Assembly (NCBI GenBank): GCA_949751835.1
Contig: CATKHK010000077.1
Coordinates: 150,363 to 214,362, forward strand
Direction of reading: 5' to 3'
From: Blepharisma japonicum
Taxonomy: Eukaryota; Ciliophora; Heterotrichea; Heterotrichida; Blepharismidae
DNA: 64,000 nt
In this document: positions 9,417 through 21,349 of the stretch, piece after piece
Layout of the letters: the number at the start of each line of letters is the position of its first letter
Position numbering within the stretch: position 1 is the first letter of the stretch
Translations under genes and position numbers: made by a program
The notes under the pieces: generated by a model
The model's database searches: none
Told to the model about the DNA's origin: nothing
The model's input: only the letters and a program-made list of their open reading frames with translations

Positions 9417-10688
9417 TTAAAAACCATTAATTCTCTTAACGTTTCTCATGGTTTTAAGCTTCAAATCAAATTCATATAGATCATGGGTATGATAAGCAAA
9501 ATAAACTTTATCCTGCCACAGAACTCTATATCCCATTAAATCTGTATTTTCAATTTCTGTGCATCCTATTGTATTCCAAATCTCCCATTCATGATTACTT
9601 TCATAAATATTGCCTCCTGTTTCTATTACAAAATATTTTTTACCATTTCCACATATTATTTTTCTAAACATTACTTGGGTATCATGCACCTCAGTATAGT
9701 AATTTTCTATGGTATCATAGACATAGATTTTGGGGTGTTCTCTACCAGATAATAAGACTTTGCTTTTTCTAGCAATACAGGATACAAATGAAGATGAAAT
9801 CGCCATAGACTTCAAAGTTTTTCATTTATTTTCGAGGAAATTATATTTAAATGCATTATTGACATATCCACTTCCGGTATAGCCTCCAAAAATATAGACA
9901 CTGTTCTTACAATAAATTGCTCCAGAAAGTCCTAAGCTATACGGTGCATCAATTACTTGCTTAATATCATTACTCTTCTCAATAATAAATGCTGAGCTAA
10001 CTGGTTTAGCATAATTTCCATAGCAAAATATTGAATTTTCAGGAATTAAACACATAGTAATATACCTGCTTTTTGGCTCGGCTATAGAAATATCAAAAAA
10101 AGTCGACGAAAAATTGCTTAAATCTGTTTTAGCAATTCTCATAGATTCATCTTTGAATAAAACTATTTGATTTGACTCATCATTTATGCTTTCTTTTTTT
10201 CCTATAATTCCTCAGTCATCTATAAAAAAATTTGATTTATCAAAAATATCAATAAAACCTTCAAGATTTTCAAGTGAATCTTCAGGCTGCATTAATAAAA
10301 TTTCATCGAGCTTGGCTTTACTATCGCTTGATATAGCATTTGTCGAGTTTATTTTAGAAATTAATTGGCGATGCTGCTTGATAACTTTTTCAAAGGATTT
10401 TAATGTATTTTGCATTTTGTCATTAAGCTGCTTAATTTGGTTTGTGAAGTCTAGAATGGCGCTTCGTTTAAAATCATATAAATTTGAAAGGGACTTGCTT
10501 AAGATTCTAATAAGATCCCTTTTAGTTTCAGGATTTGGGAAAATTTTTAGTACTTCAGGGTGGTGCTCTAATTTAGACCCGATTTTAAGGTGCTCGCCGA
10601 TGTGCAGATCACAGGAATAAATAGGAGAATCCATGCACGGGCATATAAATTCCAATTTTTTATCGCATTCTTCTTTTCAACATTTCAT
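9417..10688 (-). CDS. BK1: B-box-like zinc finger/kelch protein, intact, 423 aa
   Basis: First member of the array. It starts at ATG 10688 (MKCWKEECDKKLEFICPC) and stays open to TAA at 9417 when TGA codons at 10677, 10212 and 9822 are read as Trp. The family plan: Cys and His ligands at residues 3, 8, 16, 18, 26, 29, 33 and 42, like a B-box (C-x4-C-x7-C-x-C-x7-C-x2-H-x3-H-x8-H); a coiled coil at about 60-140; then a kelch-type beta propeller whose blades show GAIYCKNSVYIFGG and LSGREHPKIYVYD. B-box/coiled-coil/propeller proteins generally act as protein-interaction scaffolds; whether this family does so is unknown. In this copy the NHEWEIW site uses TGG, which fixes the meaning of TGA in other copies. 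The tail, RINGF, differs from the usual KIKTI. Confidence 0.8.
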
Positions 10689-10957
10689 TTTAATACAAAG
10701 ACATAGTTTTTGAGAATCTTTCATAAATTAATCAAAAATTTATCTATATATATGAAATTAAAATCTTAAAAGATCTTAATATTGAATTTAAACAATTTAT
10801 TGTTGATGCGAAGTTTATTAAGAATTTTAGCAATACTGCTGACTCCTCCTTTAAGTTTAAGAAAATAATTAATCAATTTAATGTAGAGCGAAAATAGAAA
10901 TTTGCCTATAGCTTGAGAATATTGATAAATTTAATAAATGAGCTATAAATAATATTT
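10689..10957. other. Gap between BK1 and BK2
   Basis: 269 bp of AT-rich DNA upstream of BK1. No gene or clear repeat is seen; it must hold the BK1 promoter and the BK2 3' end signal. Confidence 0.4.
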
Positions 10958-12190
10958 TTAAACAGTTTTAATCATTTTAGTCGTTTTTTCCTTCATATCA
11001 AATTCATATAACTCAAATTTGCGAGAAGTGAAATACACTTTATTTTGCCAAATTACTTTATATCCAATTAGCTCATTATTTTCAATGCTTAATGAGCTAG
11101 CTATAATGCTCCAACTTTTTCATTCATGATTGCTCTCGTAGACATTTCTTCCTGTTTCTATCACATAAGCATTAGTATCATTTTCACATACAATTTTTCT
11201 AAACGTTCCTGGCTCCATATTATACAACTCAATGCAGATTTGCTCAATAATATCATAGCAATATATCTTTGAGTGTTCCCTTCCTGATAGTAAAATTTTG
11301 TTTTTTCTCGCAATACAAGATATATGTGAAGATGGGATTGGCAGAGACTCCAAATTTTCTCATTTTTGCACCAATGTATCATATTTAAATACATTGGATG
11401 CAAAGCTGCCATTTCATCCTCCTAATATATAGACACAATTTTTATAATAAATTAAGCCTGGGCATGAAATTTTATGAGGTGCATTTTTTACTTCTCTTAT
11501 AGTATTATGGGGTCCAATAATAAAAGCTGAGTCTGTAAAAGTTGGATAGTTTCCATAACAAAAAATTGAATTTTCAGGCATTAAACACATAGCTATGTGC
11601 ATGCTTTTGGGACTATCCATTTGAAGGCTAAATTCAGTTGGAGAAAAGTTAGATAAATTTATCCTCACAATCTTTTGGGAAAATTCTCTAAATAAAACAA
11701 TTTGATTAGAATTTTCTTTAGGATTATTTTCTTCAATAAGTAAGTTTGATGCATCAATTATTTTTAGTTTTTCACTTATTTCTAGTGGTGCTGAGACCAA
11801 AATTTCATCAAGTTCAGTTTTATTTTGATTTGATATAATTTCTGTTGAAATAACTTTAGAAATCATTTGGCGTAGCCCTTTTATAGCTTTGTCAAATGAT
11901 TTTAAGGTAATTTCCATTTCGTAATTAAGCTGCTTAATTTGTGCTGACAAGTCTTTAACAGTTTTTATTCTAGATTCATATAAATTTGAAATTTTTTTGT
12001 GAAGATGACTAATAAGAGTTATTTTCGTTTCAGGATTTGGTGTTATAGTTAATGGCTCAGGAAGTTGCTCGAACTTTGAGTGAATTTTAAGATGCTCCAC
12101 AATGTGAGAATCACATAAATAAGCTGGAGGGTCTGTGCATGCACATATATACTCTAGCTTATGTTCACAATGATCTCTTCAACATTTCAT
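10958..12190 (-). CDS. BK2: B-box-like zinc finger/kelch protein, intact, 410 aa
   Basis: Starts MKCWRDHCEHKLEYICAC at 12190 and ends in TAA at 10958. In-frame TGA codons (12179, 11414, 11120 and one in the QKWENL site) are read as Trp. All eight zinc-ligand positions are kept (CDSHIVEHLK supplies C26, H29 and H33). The propeller shows YILGG followed by WNGSFASNVFKYD, and LSGREHSKIYCYD. It is a divergent member: the coiled coil and the C-terminal KEKTTKMIKTV differ from neighbours, so it is not a recent duplicate. Confidence 0.78.
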
Positions 12191-12303
12191 TTTATGAGTA
12201 AATTTTAATGAATAATTGCGGCTTTAAAAATTAATTGCTTATCTGCTGCATATGGCTTAATAATAAATGTTGAACTTAAAATTACATTTGAATTTAAAGT
12301 TTG

Positions 12304-13560
12304 TTAAATTGTTTTAATTTTCTGAATTTTCTTTTCTCTAAAATCAAACTCATACAAATTATAATTGCTTAAAGCAAAATAAACCTTATTGTGTCATAGC
12401 ACTCTGCACCCAATAACTGGACCATTTTCAATTTCTGAGCTTCATAATACCCTCCAGATCTTCCATTCATAATTGCTTTCATAAATATTTCCACCTGCTT
12501 CTATCAAATAATAGTTCTCCTTATTTCCACATAATATTTTGTTATAGTTTGCTTGAACATTTTGCAGTTCAGTGTAATTATTTTGAATTATATCATAATA
12601 ATATATCTTTGAGTGCTCCCTTCCAGATAATAAAATTTTATTTTTTCTGCAAATGCAAGATACAAATGAAGAAGGTGCTGGCAAAGAGTTTAAATTTTTT
12701 CATTTTTTATTTGCCAAGCCATAACTGAATGCAGAGGTTGTAGGCATAGTTATTCATCCTCCATAAATATAGACGCGGTTCTTATAATAAATTGAGCCAG
12801 AAGCTAACAAACTAGCTGGAGCATTCATTACCTGGCTTACATTGTTATTTTCATCAATAATAAATGCAGTATTGGGAAATCTAGCTTGATTTCCAAAGCA
12901 AAAAATCGAATTTCCAGGGATTAAACACATTGATGAAAGCTGGCTTTGTGGATTATCTAATGAGATATTATATTCAGCTGATGAGTAATTATTTAAGTCT
13001 GTTTTTGCAATTTTCATTGTGCAATCTCTAAATACCGTAAATTGATTTGATTCATCTCTAATACATTTTTTAATTATTTTTCCTTCATCATTGATAAAGA
13101 ACTTTGACTCATCGAAAATGTCAAAAAAATCTTGAAGCCTTTTTATTGATTCTTCTGGCTCTAGTGTCAAAATTCTATTGATTTTGTTATTATTTAGTTT
13201 CGATATAACTTCTAATGAGTTTATTAGAGAAATCATCTCACAGTGGCTTTGAATGATTTCTTTAAATGAATTCAGTGTAATTTTTATTTTTTCATTGAGA
13301 AATTTGATCTGCATTGATAAGTCTGAAATAATTTTTCGCCTAAATTCATAGAGTTTTGATAGTGACATGTGAAGATAGCCAGCAAGTGCTTTTTTAGTTA
13401 TTGGATTTGGTATAATCGATAAAGGAATAGGCTTATGGCTAAGTTTAGATGAGATTTTAAGATGCCCGCTAATATGCAAATCGCATGAGTAAACTGGAGG
13501 AGTTGAGCATTGGCATACATATTCCAACTTGTTCTCACAATTTTCTTTTCAACACTCCAT
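12304..13560 (-). CDS. BK3: B-box-like zinc finger/kelch protein, intact, 418 aa
   Basis: Starts MECWKENCENKLEYVCQC at 13560 and ends in TAA at 12304. The zinc-ligand set is complete. This copy founds the subtype whose broken pieces recur at 15.4, 22.3 and 33-34 kb. Besides the usual Trp sites it has a TGA in WRVLWSSEIEN where the related copy at 33 kb has GGA (Gly). That is a single-base change giving a Gly-to-Trp substitution under the ciliate code, which a standard code would read as a truncation. The upstream flank is repeat R5. Confidence 0.78.
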
Positions 13561-13860
13561 TTTATATTTATAGCATAAAATGTTTCCAACTTCGTGTTCT
13601 ATTTCTCCATGAGAAAATCTGCAGGGTTAAATTTTGGTTGGTCAGCTGTTATTGCCGCTACTCTATGCTAGTAAAATCTACCATGATATTTAATCGACAT
13701 CTAGGGTCCCTACCCCACATGGCATCATCTACAGGAATTAAGAAGGTAGTGAATGTAACCCACATTTTTAATAATAATAATCCACTAATTCGAGTTGCTA
13801 ACTGGAAGAATAGCGCCTACCGTTATACGAATTTCCACATCCTTAGCAGTATATTTAAAT
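13561..13860. repeat. R5 dispersed repeat, copy 1
   Basis: About 250-300 bp, visibly less AT-rich than the surroundings, lying directly upstream of the BK3 start. It is related to 50,754-51,030 by shared blocks (CCATGAGAAAA; GGTCAGC versus TGATCAGC; TCCCTACC; CATC.CTACAGG.AT.AAG; TCC.CTAAT). The plus-strand frame across it is not conserved in the other copy, so it does not look coding. Confidence 0.55.
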
Positions 13861-14004
13861 AAAATTAAGATATTTTCTGTTTAAATATGGCAAAATATTA
13901 ATATTATATATGGTACATAATCAGTTGCTGCAAATAAGATTTTAAAAATATTTATAATCATTTGCTTTACTTAACTTTAGTTATAAATCCCGAATAAAAC
14001 TTTT

Positions 14005-15326
14005 TTAAATTTTTCTAATCTTTTTGCATTTCTTTTCCTCCATATCAAATTCATACAAATTATTCCCGTGAAAAGCAAAATAAACTTTATTTTGCCATGA
14101 AACTTTGCATCCAATTAAGTCGTTTTTTTCAGTTCCTGAGCTACCAATTGAGTTCCAGACTTTTCAATCATGGCTTCCTTCATAAATGTATCCGCCTGCT
14201 TCTATTACATAAGCATTTTCATCATTTCCACATACAATTTTTCTTCACATTCCTGATTGAATGTTATGTAACTCGATGTAAATATTTTCAATAATATTAT
14301 AGCAATATATCTTTGAGTGATCCCTACCAGAGAGTAATATTTTATTATTTTTACCCATACATGACACAAATGAAGATCGAGCTGGCAAAGGATTTAAGTT
14401 TTCTCATTTATTTTCTAATAAATTATATCTAAAAGCATTACTTAAATATGCCTTTCATGCTAGTCCTCCAAAAATATAAACATTGTTATTATAATAAGTT
14501 GAGCCGCTGAGACTCAGACTATGCTGTGCATTAATTACTTGCTTGACATTACTATTCGAATCAATAATAAATGCAGCATTTGTAGGTGTTGGATAATTTC
14601 CATAGCAAAAGATTGAATTTCCAGGAATTAGACACATTGTTAAAAATATGCCTTTTGGACTATCTAATGAGATATTGAATTCAGTTGATGAGTAATTATG
14701 TAAATCCATTTGGACAATTTTTGTGGAATTATCGCGAAAAATAATAAATCTATTTGATTCATTAATGAATGGCTCTTGTTTTGCTGCATCTGCATCATTC
14801 ATAAAGTAATTTGATCCATCAAAAATACCAAAAGAATTTTTAAGACGCTTAATTGATTCTTCTGGTTCTGAAATCAGTATTTCATCTATTTCGGTCTTAT
14901 TGACATTTGATATGACTTCTATTATCATTATTTCAGAAATTATTTTCTGTTGCTTTTCTATAGACAGATCGAATCCTTCCAATGTAATTTTCATTTTCTC
15001 ATTAATCTGCTTAACTTGCATTGAAAAATCTAAAACAGCATTTCTCCTTAACTCATATAAATCTGACAGCGATTTTGAATAATTAAAATAGGAGGTCTTC
15101 AGCATCTGTTCTGCTAAGATCAAGGTAGCGATTTGAGAAGATAATCAATAAGAACTCTTTTTGTTTCTGGGTTTGGTGATATTGCTAAGGGACCAGGAAG
15201 ATGCCTAGATTTAGATGCAGTTTTCATGTGAGCTACGAGATGAATATCACATGAGTAAACAGGAGGATTTGTGCATGGGCAAGCAAACTCCAACTTGTTT
15301 TCGCAGTTGTCTTTTCAGCATTTCAT
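14005..15326 (-). pseudogene. BK4: B-box/kelch gene disrupted by a 59-nt insertion
   Basis: The 5' part (MKCWKDNCENKLEFACPC, start 15326) is in frame through SPNPETKRVLIDYLLKSL, then runs into a stop because 59 nt are inserted around 15,069-15,127. Downstream the frame is open from about 15,123 to TAA at 14005, with TGA read as Trp. Removing exactly 59 nt gives a normal 420-residue family member. An in-frame ATG at 15,108 could allow a product that lacks the zinc finger. The insertion is flanked by the 8-nt direct repeat AGCGATTT. At the MWRKI site TGA aligns with Phe in BK1, consistent with an aromatic residue. Confidence 0.7.
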
Positions 15327-15383
15327 TTTATAAATTAATATATTGCCTAATAATTACCTTATTCCAATATTTAAATCCTTTTA

Positions 15384-15789
15384 ATAATTTAGTGTCAAAA
15401 TTCTATTGATATTGCTATTATTTAGTTGTGATATAACTTCTAATGAGTTTATTAGAGAAATCATCTCACAGTGGCTTTGAATGATTTCTTTAAATGAATT
15501 CAGTGTAATTTTTATTTTTCTCGTTGAGAAACTTGATTTGCATTGATAGATCTGAAATAATTTTTCGCCTGAATTCGTATAGTTTTGATAGTGAAATGTG
15601 AAGATAGCTAGCAAGTGCTTTTTTAGTTATCGGATTTGGTATAATTGATAAAGACTCAGGCTTATGGCCAAGTATAGAAGAGATTTTAAGATGCTCGCTA
15701 AAATGTAAATCACATGAGTAAACTGGAGGAGTTGTGCATGGGCATACATATTCCAACTTGTTCTCACAATTTTCTTTTCAACACTCCAT
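15384..15789 (-). pseudogene. BK5: 5' fragment of a BK3-like gene
   Basis: Starts MECWKENCENKLEYVCPC at 15789 and follows BK3 closely through the coiled coil. A frameshift near 15,520 and truncation at about 15,384 leave no propeller. The piece is the left edge of tandem unit 1 and matches the pieces at 22.3 and 34 kb. Confidence 0.75.
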
Positions 15790-16430
15790 TTATATTTATA
15801 GCATTAAAACGTTCTAAATATCTCACCCCCTCAATTTTGAGAAAAACAAGTGTTTTTATTTCGATAAATTTTTTATTTATATTAAATTATATATACAATT
15901 TTTTTAATTTGTGTAAATTTGAAAAGAAAATAACAAAAATTAGAAGAAATCGATTAGATGATTAATTTCTTCATATTTCCTTAAGCCTTGCAATTTCAAA
16001 TCACATTTAACAATTTTAAGAATAATAGAATTGATTCTTAAATTTGATTCTGATAAAATCTTTATAATATCACATACAAGTATATCAAGTGTCTGCCAAT
16101 ATTTCATTCAATCTTTTGTTATCACCATTTTGATTACTTATATATCATAAATTGAATTAGAAGTCATATTAGTCTTATGGAAGCTAATCTCTTAATAAAT
16201 CAGCAATTGATTTTCTCTTATTGATATCACTCTGAGATAGTCATTAAGAATCTGATCAATAATTTAGCCCAGATTTATTTAAATCTAAAGTAATATTTCT
16301 TTGATTATAACAAGCTATTGATTTGTACACTCAAAAAAATAAATATTAGATATGGCATATAATCAGTGTCATAAAATCTAAGATTTAAAAATATTGCTAG
16401 CTATACGCTAAGCTTAGCTTTAGTTATTAA
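15790..16430. repeat. R3 repeat, copy 1
   Basis: About 600 bp upstream of the BK3-like fragment and downstream of BK6. Near-identical blocks recur at 22,520-23,150 and 34,145-34,780, for example TCTCACCCCCTCAA and GTGTCTGCCAATATTTCATT. No conserved open frame is seen. It is a marker of the three-unit segmental duplication. Confidence 0.75.
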
Positions 16431-16434
16431 TCTA

Positions 16435-17693
16435 TTAAATTGTTTTGATCTTTTTGCATTTCTTTTCTTTCATATCAAATTCATATAAATTATAAGTTTG
16501 AAAAGCAAAATAAACTTTATTTTGCCATGAAACACTACATCCAATTAAGTCGTAATTTTCAGTTTCTGAGAAAACTATCGTGCTCCAAGCTCTTCATTCA
16601 TGACTTCCTTCATAAATATATCCGCCTGCTTCTATTATATAAGCATTTTTATAATTTCCACATACAATTTTTCTTCACTGTCCTGATTGAATGCGATGCA
16701 ACTCAGTGTAGCTATTTTGAATTATATCATAACAATAAATCTTTGAGTGTTCCCTACCAGATAGTAATATTTTATTATTTTTAGCCATGCATGACACAAG
16801 TGAGGACCGAACTGGCAAAGGATTTAAGTTTTCCCATTTGTTTTCTAATAAACTATATCTAAATGCATTATTTGCATTCACTTTTTCATTGGATCCTCCA
16901 AAAATATAAACACAGCCATTATAATAAATAGAGCCACTGAGATACAGACTATGCTCTGCATTAACTACTGGTTTAACATTATTATTCGATTCAATAATAA
17001 ATGCAGTATTTGTAATTGGTTTATTTCCATAACAAAAATTGAGTTTTCAGGAATTAAGCACATTGCTATGTAATGACTTTTTGGACTATCCAATGATATA
17101 TTGCGTTCAGTTGATGAGTAATTATTTAAATCCGTTTGCACAATTTTTGTGGAATTATCACGAAAAAGAATAAATCTATTTGATTCTTTTATCGAAGACT
17201 CGATTATTAATTTCCCTTCACCATCTATAAAGAAGTTAGACCCATCAAAAATATCATAAAAATTTTTAAGGAGACTAATGGCTTCTTCTGATTCTGAAGT
17301 CAGCATCTCATCTATTCTAGTCTTGTTAAAATTTGATATGGCTTCTGTAAGCATTATTTCAGATATTATTTTGCGCTGCTTTTTTATAGATTCGTCGAAT
17401 GATTCCAATGTAATTTGCATTTTCTCGTTAAGTTGCTTAATTTGCATTGAAAAATCTGAAACAATTTTTCTCCTTAGCTCATACAAATCTGATAGCGATT
17501 TGTGAAGATAATCAATAAGAGCTCTTTTTGTTTCTGGATTTGATGAAATTGTTAAGGAATCTGGAATATGCTTAGATTTAGATGCAGTTTTTAGATGAGC
17601 TATGAGATGCATATCACACGAATAAACAGGTGGATTTGTGCATAGGCATCCAAATTCTAACTTATTTTCGCAGTCGTCTTTTCAGCACTTCAT
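16435..17693 (-). pseudogene. BK6: full-length B-box/kelch copy with a 1-nt frameshift
   Basis: Starts MKCWKDDCENKLEFGCLC at 17693; the expected stop is TAA at 16435. The length is one nucleotide short of a whole number of codons. The missing base is in an A-run near 17,034 (five A where other copies have six), just after the IPENSIF segment. Everything else is intact, and the ENKWENL site here is TGG. This is either a young pseudogene or a homopolymer sequence error. Confidence 0.7.
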
Positions 17694-17699
17694 TTTATA

Positions 17700-20075
17700 A
17701 ATTAATGCAACAATCAATAGCCTAAGTAAGCTACCGATATAATTCACGGGTAAAGTTCAATTTTTGACAGTTGACTATAAATTTCACATGGCAAGATACT
17801 AAGAAAAGAAATTTACAGTCAACGATGACAGCTCAGAACTCTAGAAAAAGAAATTAAAATTGTTTAATTACCAAGAGTAACAAAATTTTAATTATTTCTA
17901 ATACTTTAACTATTTTCAAAGAGATTTTTGTCTTTCACATGCGTGTGCTATAATGAAAATTTATTTTCTTTACTTTCCTCCCTCCTCTATGGTCGAGTAA
18001 AAGCTTATCTAAGTTATAAATGCTTCTTGGAGAGTATTATCTAGATCTGACAGGATTATTTATTCGTAAACCATTTTAGTATGCTAAAAAATTTCGAAAT
18101 TTAAATATCTAATCAGGCAGCTAACTAGTAAAAGTATTTATAAATAATGAATTTATTAGCGATTCAAACAGATATAATATTGTCTCTTAATATGAATTTC
18201 CTATGATGAAATATGCAAACATAGATTTATCAGCATTCCCTTTAATTCCAAGTCAATCGCTGTAATATGAGAACCAGAAAATTTAATTGCAGCTGAATAG
18301 AAAATACTTTTGATATCAAAAAATGCAGTATAATATCCAAATTATTTTGCAAGCCAATTTCTCAACAAAAAGAGAAATGGATGAAAGCTTTCATATGAAT
18401 TAGGAGAAGAATTGGCAGTCAAAATTCAGGAAGAAGATATTAACTAGTTATTTTAAAAAAAATGATGAGTATAGCTTTAGTGAGATGCAGAGTTAATCCA
18501 TGAAAAAGAAAACTCAATAGGCCAAAATTAAAGGCTTATCTTAGTAAATAAAAGCTTTAGATTGAGAAAAGAACTGAAGATATTTTTAATATTGATGAAT
18601 TTCACATAGAAATGTAGTAGAAACTATGGTTGAATTAATGTAAGAATTTCTTATGCTAAGTTACAAGATTTAAAATAAAAGCCTGCAAAGCTATCTCGCT
18701 GTGTCAAGTTTATTAAAATATTGCCAAACTCAATTTCAAATTCAGAACAGATTTTTAATGGGTAAAATATGAAGTTTTCTAATCAAACTCCATTAATATT
18801 TACCTCTGGAAATAGTTTATTTTCAAGAGAAATCGGACTACTTACAAAATATATTTTGAATTCTTTTAGTATAAACCTGTTTATTAAACATCGGTAAATG
18901 CTCTAACGAAGTCCCTCTATTTTTGCAATATAATTCTCCTTTTAAGTTTTTGGTCTAATAGTCACAGATTTTCATCAATCAATTTATCCATAGATTTATT
19001 CAGTCTAATACTATTCATATATATGGACTTTTCATTTACTAAAATTTTATAAAAATTTCTCGGTGAATAAGGATTTGCTATTAAATTTTAGCAACTTCAC
19101 GTATTCTCTGTCTCTTTTACTTGCAGAAGGATAACTATCTTCTAAAGACGTAAAAACGGAACTTCAGATGAATTGAATCAAATGATTTATTGCGTTCACT
19201 ATATAATGAAAGATCAGGAGAAATAGAAGGAGTTTTTTTAACACTAAGATTCAAAACTTGAGCAAATTATGCAGAAATATTTTTTTGTGGTATTCAAATA
19301 GCGTTCTTCCATCACTTAGAGCTCTTAGGCCATTACGAAGCATAATTAATCCATCATCCCTATTATCTTCTAAATAATTTGCTTTAATACCATTAATAGA
19401 GTTCTGATAGTGATTTAAACAATAAGTCATATATAATTTGCTAATTGCTCTTATCGAATTAATTGAAAAGTTGTTTTCTTTGTTTGCTCATACTCTTTAA
19501 ATATTTTTGTTTCGTCTTGCCTATTCAAAATGCTTTCAAAAGCAGTAAAAACTGAAAATCGATATCTATTTTAATCTTCTTCATAATTCCTTTCAACTTT
19601 GTATGCATTCCTTCAACACTGCTTGCTTTGAAAATAATTTCTGGCTATTTTTAAAGATTCTTCAATGTTTCTTAAATGGACACAATTCAGCCAATTCAAT
19701 TGAGGAAAATTCGCGCATATCTCTCTTTGTTAAAAATTAGCGTCTAAAAGAAATTCAATCATTTTTATTAGCAGATTGAACAATTATTACAGTGTTTTCT
19801 CCAATAGCACATTTAGCATAAACAATGTCTGTTACGATTGAATTTAACTCTCAGATGCTAGATCTATAGCAATACCCTTGCAGTATATCGTCTTCTATGC
19901 TATTTTGAGAGCCTCTTGATGTCAGTTCTAGCTCTATTTACAAATTATGGCCTATTTGGCAACTAATTAAGTCAATATCAACGATTTACAATTAAAATAT
20001 TAGATATAGCATATAATTTGCGGCATAAAATCCAAATTTTAAAATATTGCTAGTTATACGCTAAGCTTAGCTTTA
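17700..20075. repeat. R1 long repeat, copy 1
   Basis: About 2.3 kb between BK7 and BK6. It is closely repeated at 24,415-26,585 and 36,048-38,268. Its first 250 bp or so, next to the BK start, are shared with R2. It contains broken coding-like stretches on the minus strand, for example SVFTSLEDSYPSASKRDREY, MDKLIDENLWLLDQKLKRR and NTVIIVQSANKND, interrupted by stops and shifts. I do not recognise the protein. It is probably a decayed gene or mobile element carried along by duplication. Confidence 0.7.
18681..18707. other. Conserved 27-nt block, copy in R1a
   Basis: Begins GCCTGCAAAGCTATCTCGCT and ends GTGTCAA. The same block, with at most one change, stands at 22,174, 25,329, 32,659, 36,876 and 41,587, in both R1 and R2, although the sequence around it differs more. 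Confidence 0.6.
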
Positions 20076-20079
20076 GTTA

Positions 20080-21345
20080 TTAATCTATTATTCTTTTGAT
20101 CTTTTTGCATTTCTTTTCTTTCATATCAAATTCACATAAATTATAACCTCTAAAAGCAAAATAAACTTTATTTTGCCATGAAACACTACATCCAATTAAG
20201 TCTGCATTTTTAATTCCTGAGCTACCTATCGTACTCCAGGCTCTTCATTCATGGCTTCCTTCATAAATATATCCGTCTGATTCAATTACATAAGCATTTT
20301 TATTATTTCCACATACAATTTTTGACTTTTCTGATTGAATGTTATGCAACTCAATGTAGTTATTTTGAATAATATCATAGCAATAGATCTTTGAGTGCTG
20401 CCTACCAGATAGTAATATTTTATTATTTTTAGCCATGCATGACACATTATAGGATGGAACTGGCAAAGGATTTAAGTTTTCTCATTTGTTTTCTAATAAA
20501 TTATGTCTAAATGTATTATTTACAGACGCATTTCCATTATGTCCTCCAAAAATATAAACACAGCTATTATAATAAATAGAGCCACTTAATCCCAGACTAT
20601 GCTCTGCATTAACTACTTGTTTAACATTATTATTCGATTCAATAATAAATGCAGTATTTGTAATTGGTTGATGATTTCCATAGCAAAAGATTGCGTTTTC
20701 AGGAATTAAGCACATTACTATGTAATTGCTTTTTGGGCTATCCAATGAGATATTGAATTCAGTTGATGAGTAATTATTTAAATCAGTTTGCACAATTTTT
20801 GTGGAATCATTACGAAAAAGAATAAATCTATTTGATTCTTTTATAAGAGGCTCTGTTGTTAATTTCCCTTCATCATCTATAAAGAAGTTAGACCCATCAA
20901 AAATATCAAAAGAATTTTTGAGGAGACTAATTGCTTTTTCTGGTTCTAAAGCCAGCATCTCATCTATTTTAGTCTTGTTAAAATTTGATATGGCTTCTGT
21001 TAGCTTTATTTCAGATATTATTTTGCGCTGCTTTTTTATAGATTCGTCGAATGATTCCAATGTAACTTGCATTTTCTCATTAAGTTGCTTAATTTGTATT
21101 GAAAAATCTGAAACAATCTTTCTCCTTAGCTCATACAAATCTGATAGCGATTTGTTAAGACAATCAATAAGAGCTCTTTTTGTTTCTGGATTTGGTGAAG
21201 TTGCTAAGGGATCAGGAAGATGCCTAGATTTAGATGCGGTTCTCATATGAGCTGCGAGATGGATAGCACATGAATAAACAGGCGGATTTCTGCATGGGCA
21301 AGCAAACTCCAACTTATTTTGGCAGTGATCATTTCAGCACTTCAT
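20080..21345 (-). CDS. BK7: B-box-like zinc finger/kelch protein, intact, 421 aa
   Basis: Starts MKCWNDHCQNKLEFACPC at 21345 and is open to TAA at 20080 with TGA read as Trp at residue 4, ENKW (20482) and SHEW (20245). The zinc finger has CAIHLAAHMR for C26, H29 and H33. The CRNPP form links it to BK15 (40 kb), its probable counterpart in unit 3. A small change at the stop extends the tail to KIKRIID. The propeller signatures YYNSCVYIFGG and LSGRQHSKIYCYD are present. Confidence 0.8.
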
Positions 21346-21349
21346 TTTA

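Noticed and set aside
9417-10688. Two or three separate small genes per BK copy
   Set aside because: The breaks are TGA codons at sites that are Trp (TGG) in sister copies, so each set is one gene.
13485-13862. A plus-strand protein gene over repeat R5
   Set aside because: The frame starts inside BK3 antisense sequence and is not open in the other R5 copy.
20801-21250. Long plus-strand open frames antisense to the coiled-coil part of many BK genes (also 40,368-40,820, 35,497-35,922 and 23,863-24,219)
   Set aside because: They recur only because the BK coding strand is conserved, have no family match, and vanish in broken copies. They are shadows of the minus-strand genes.
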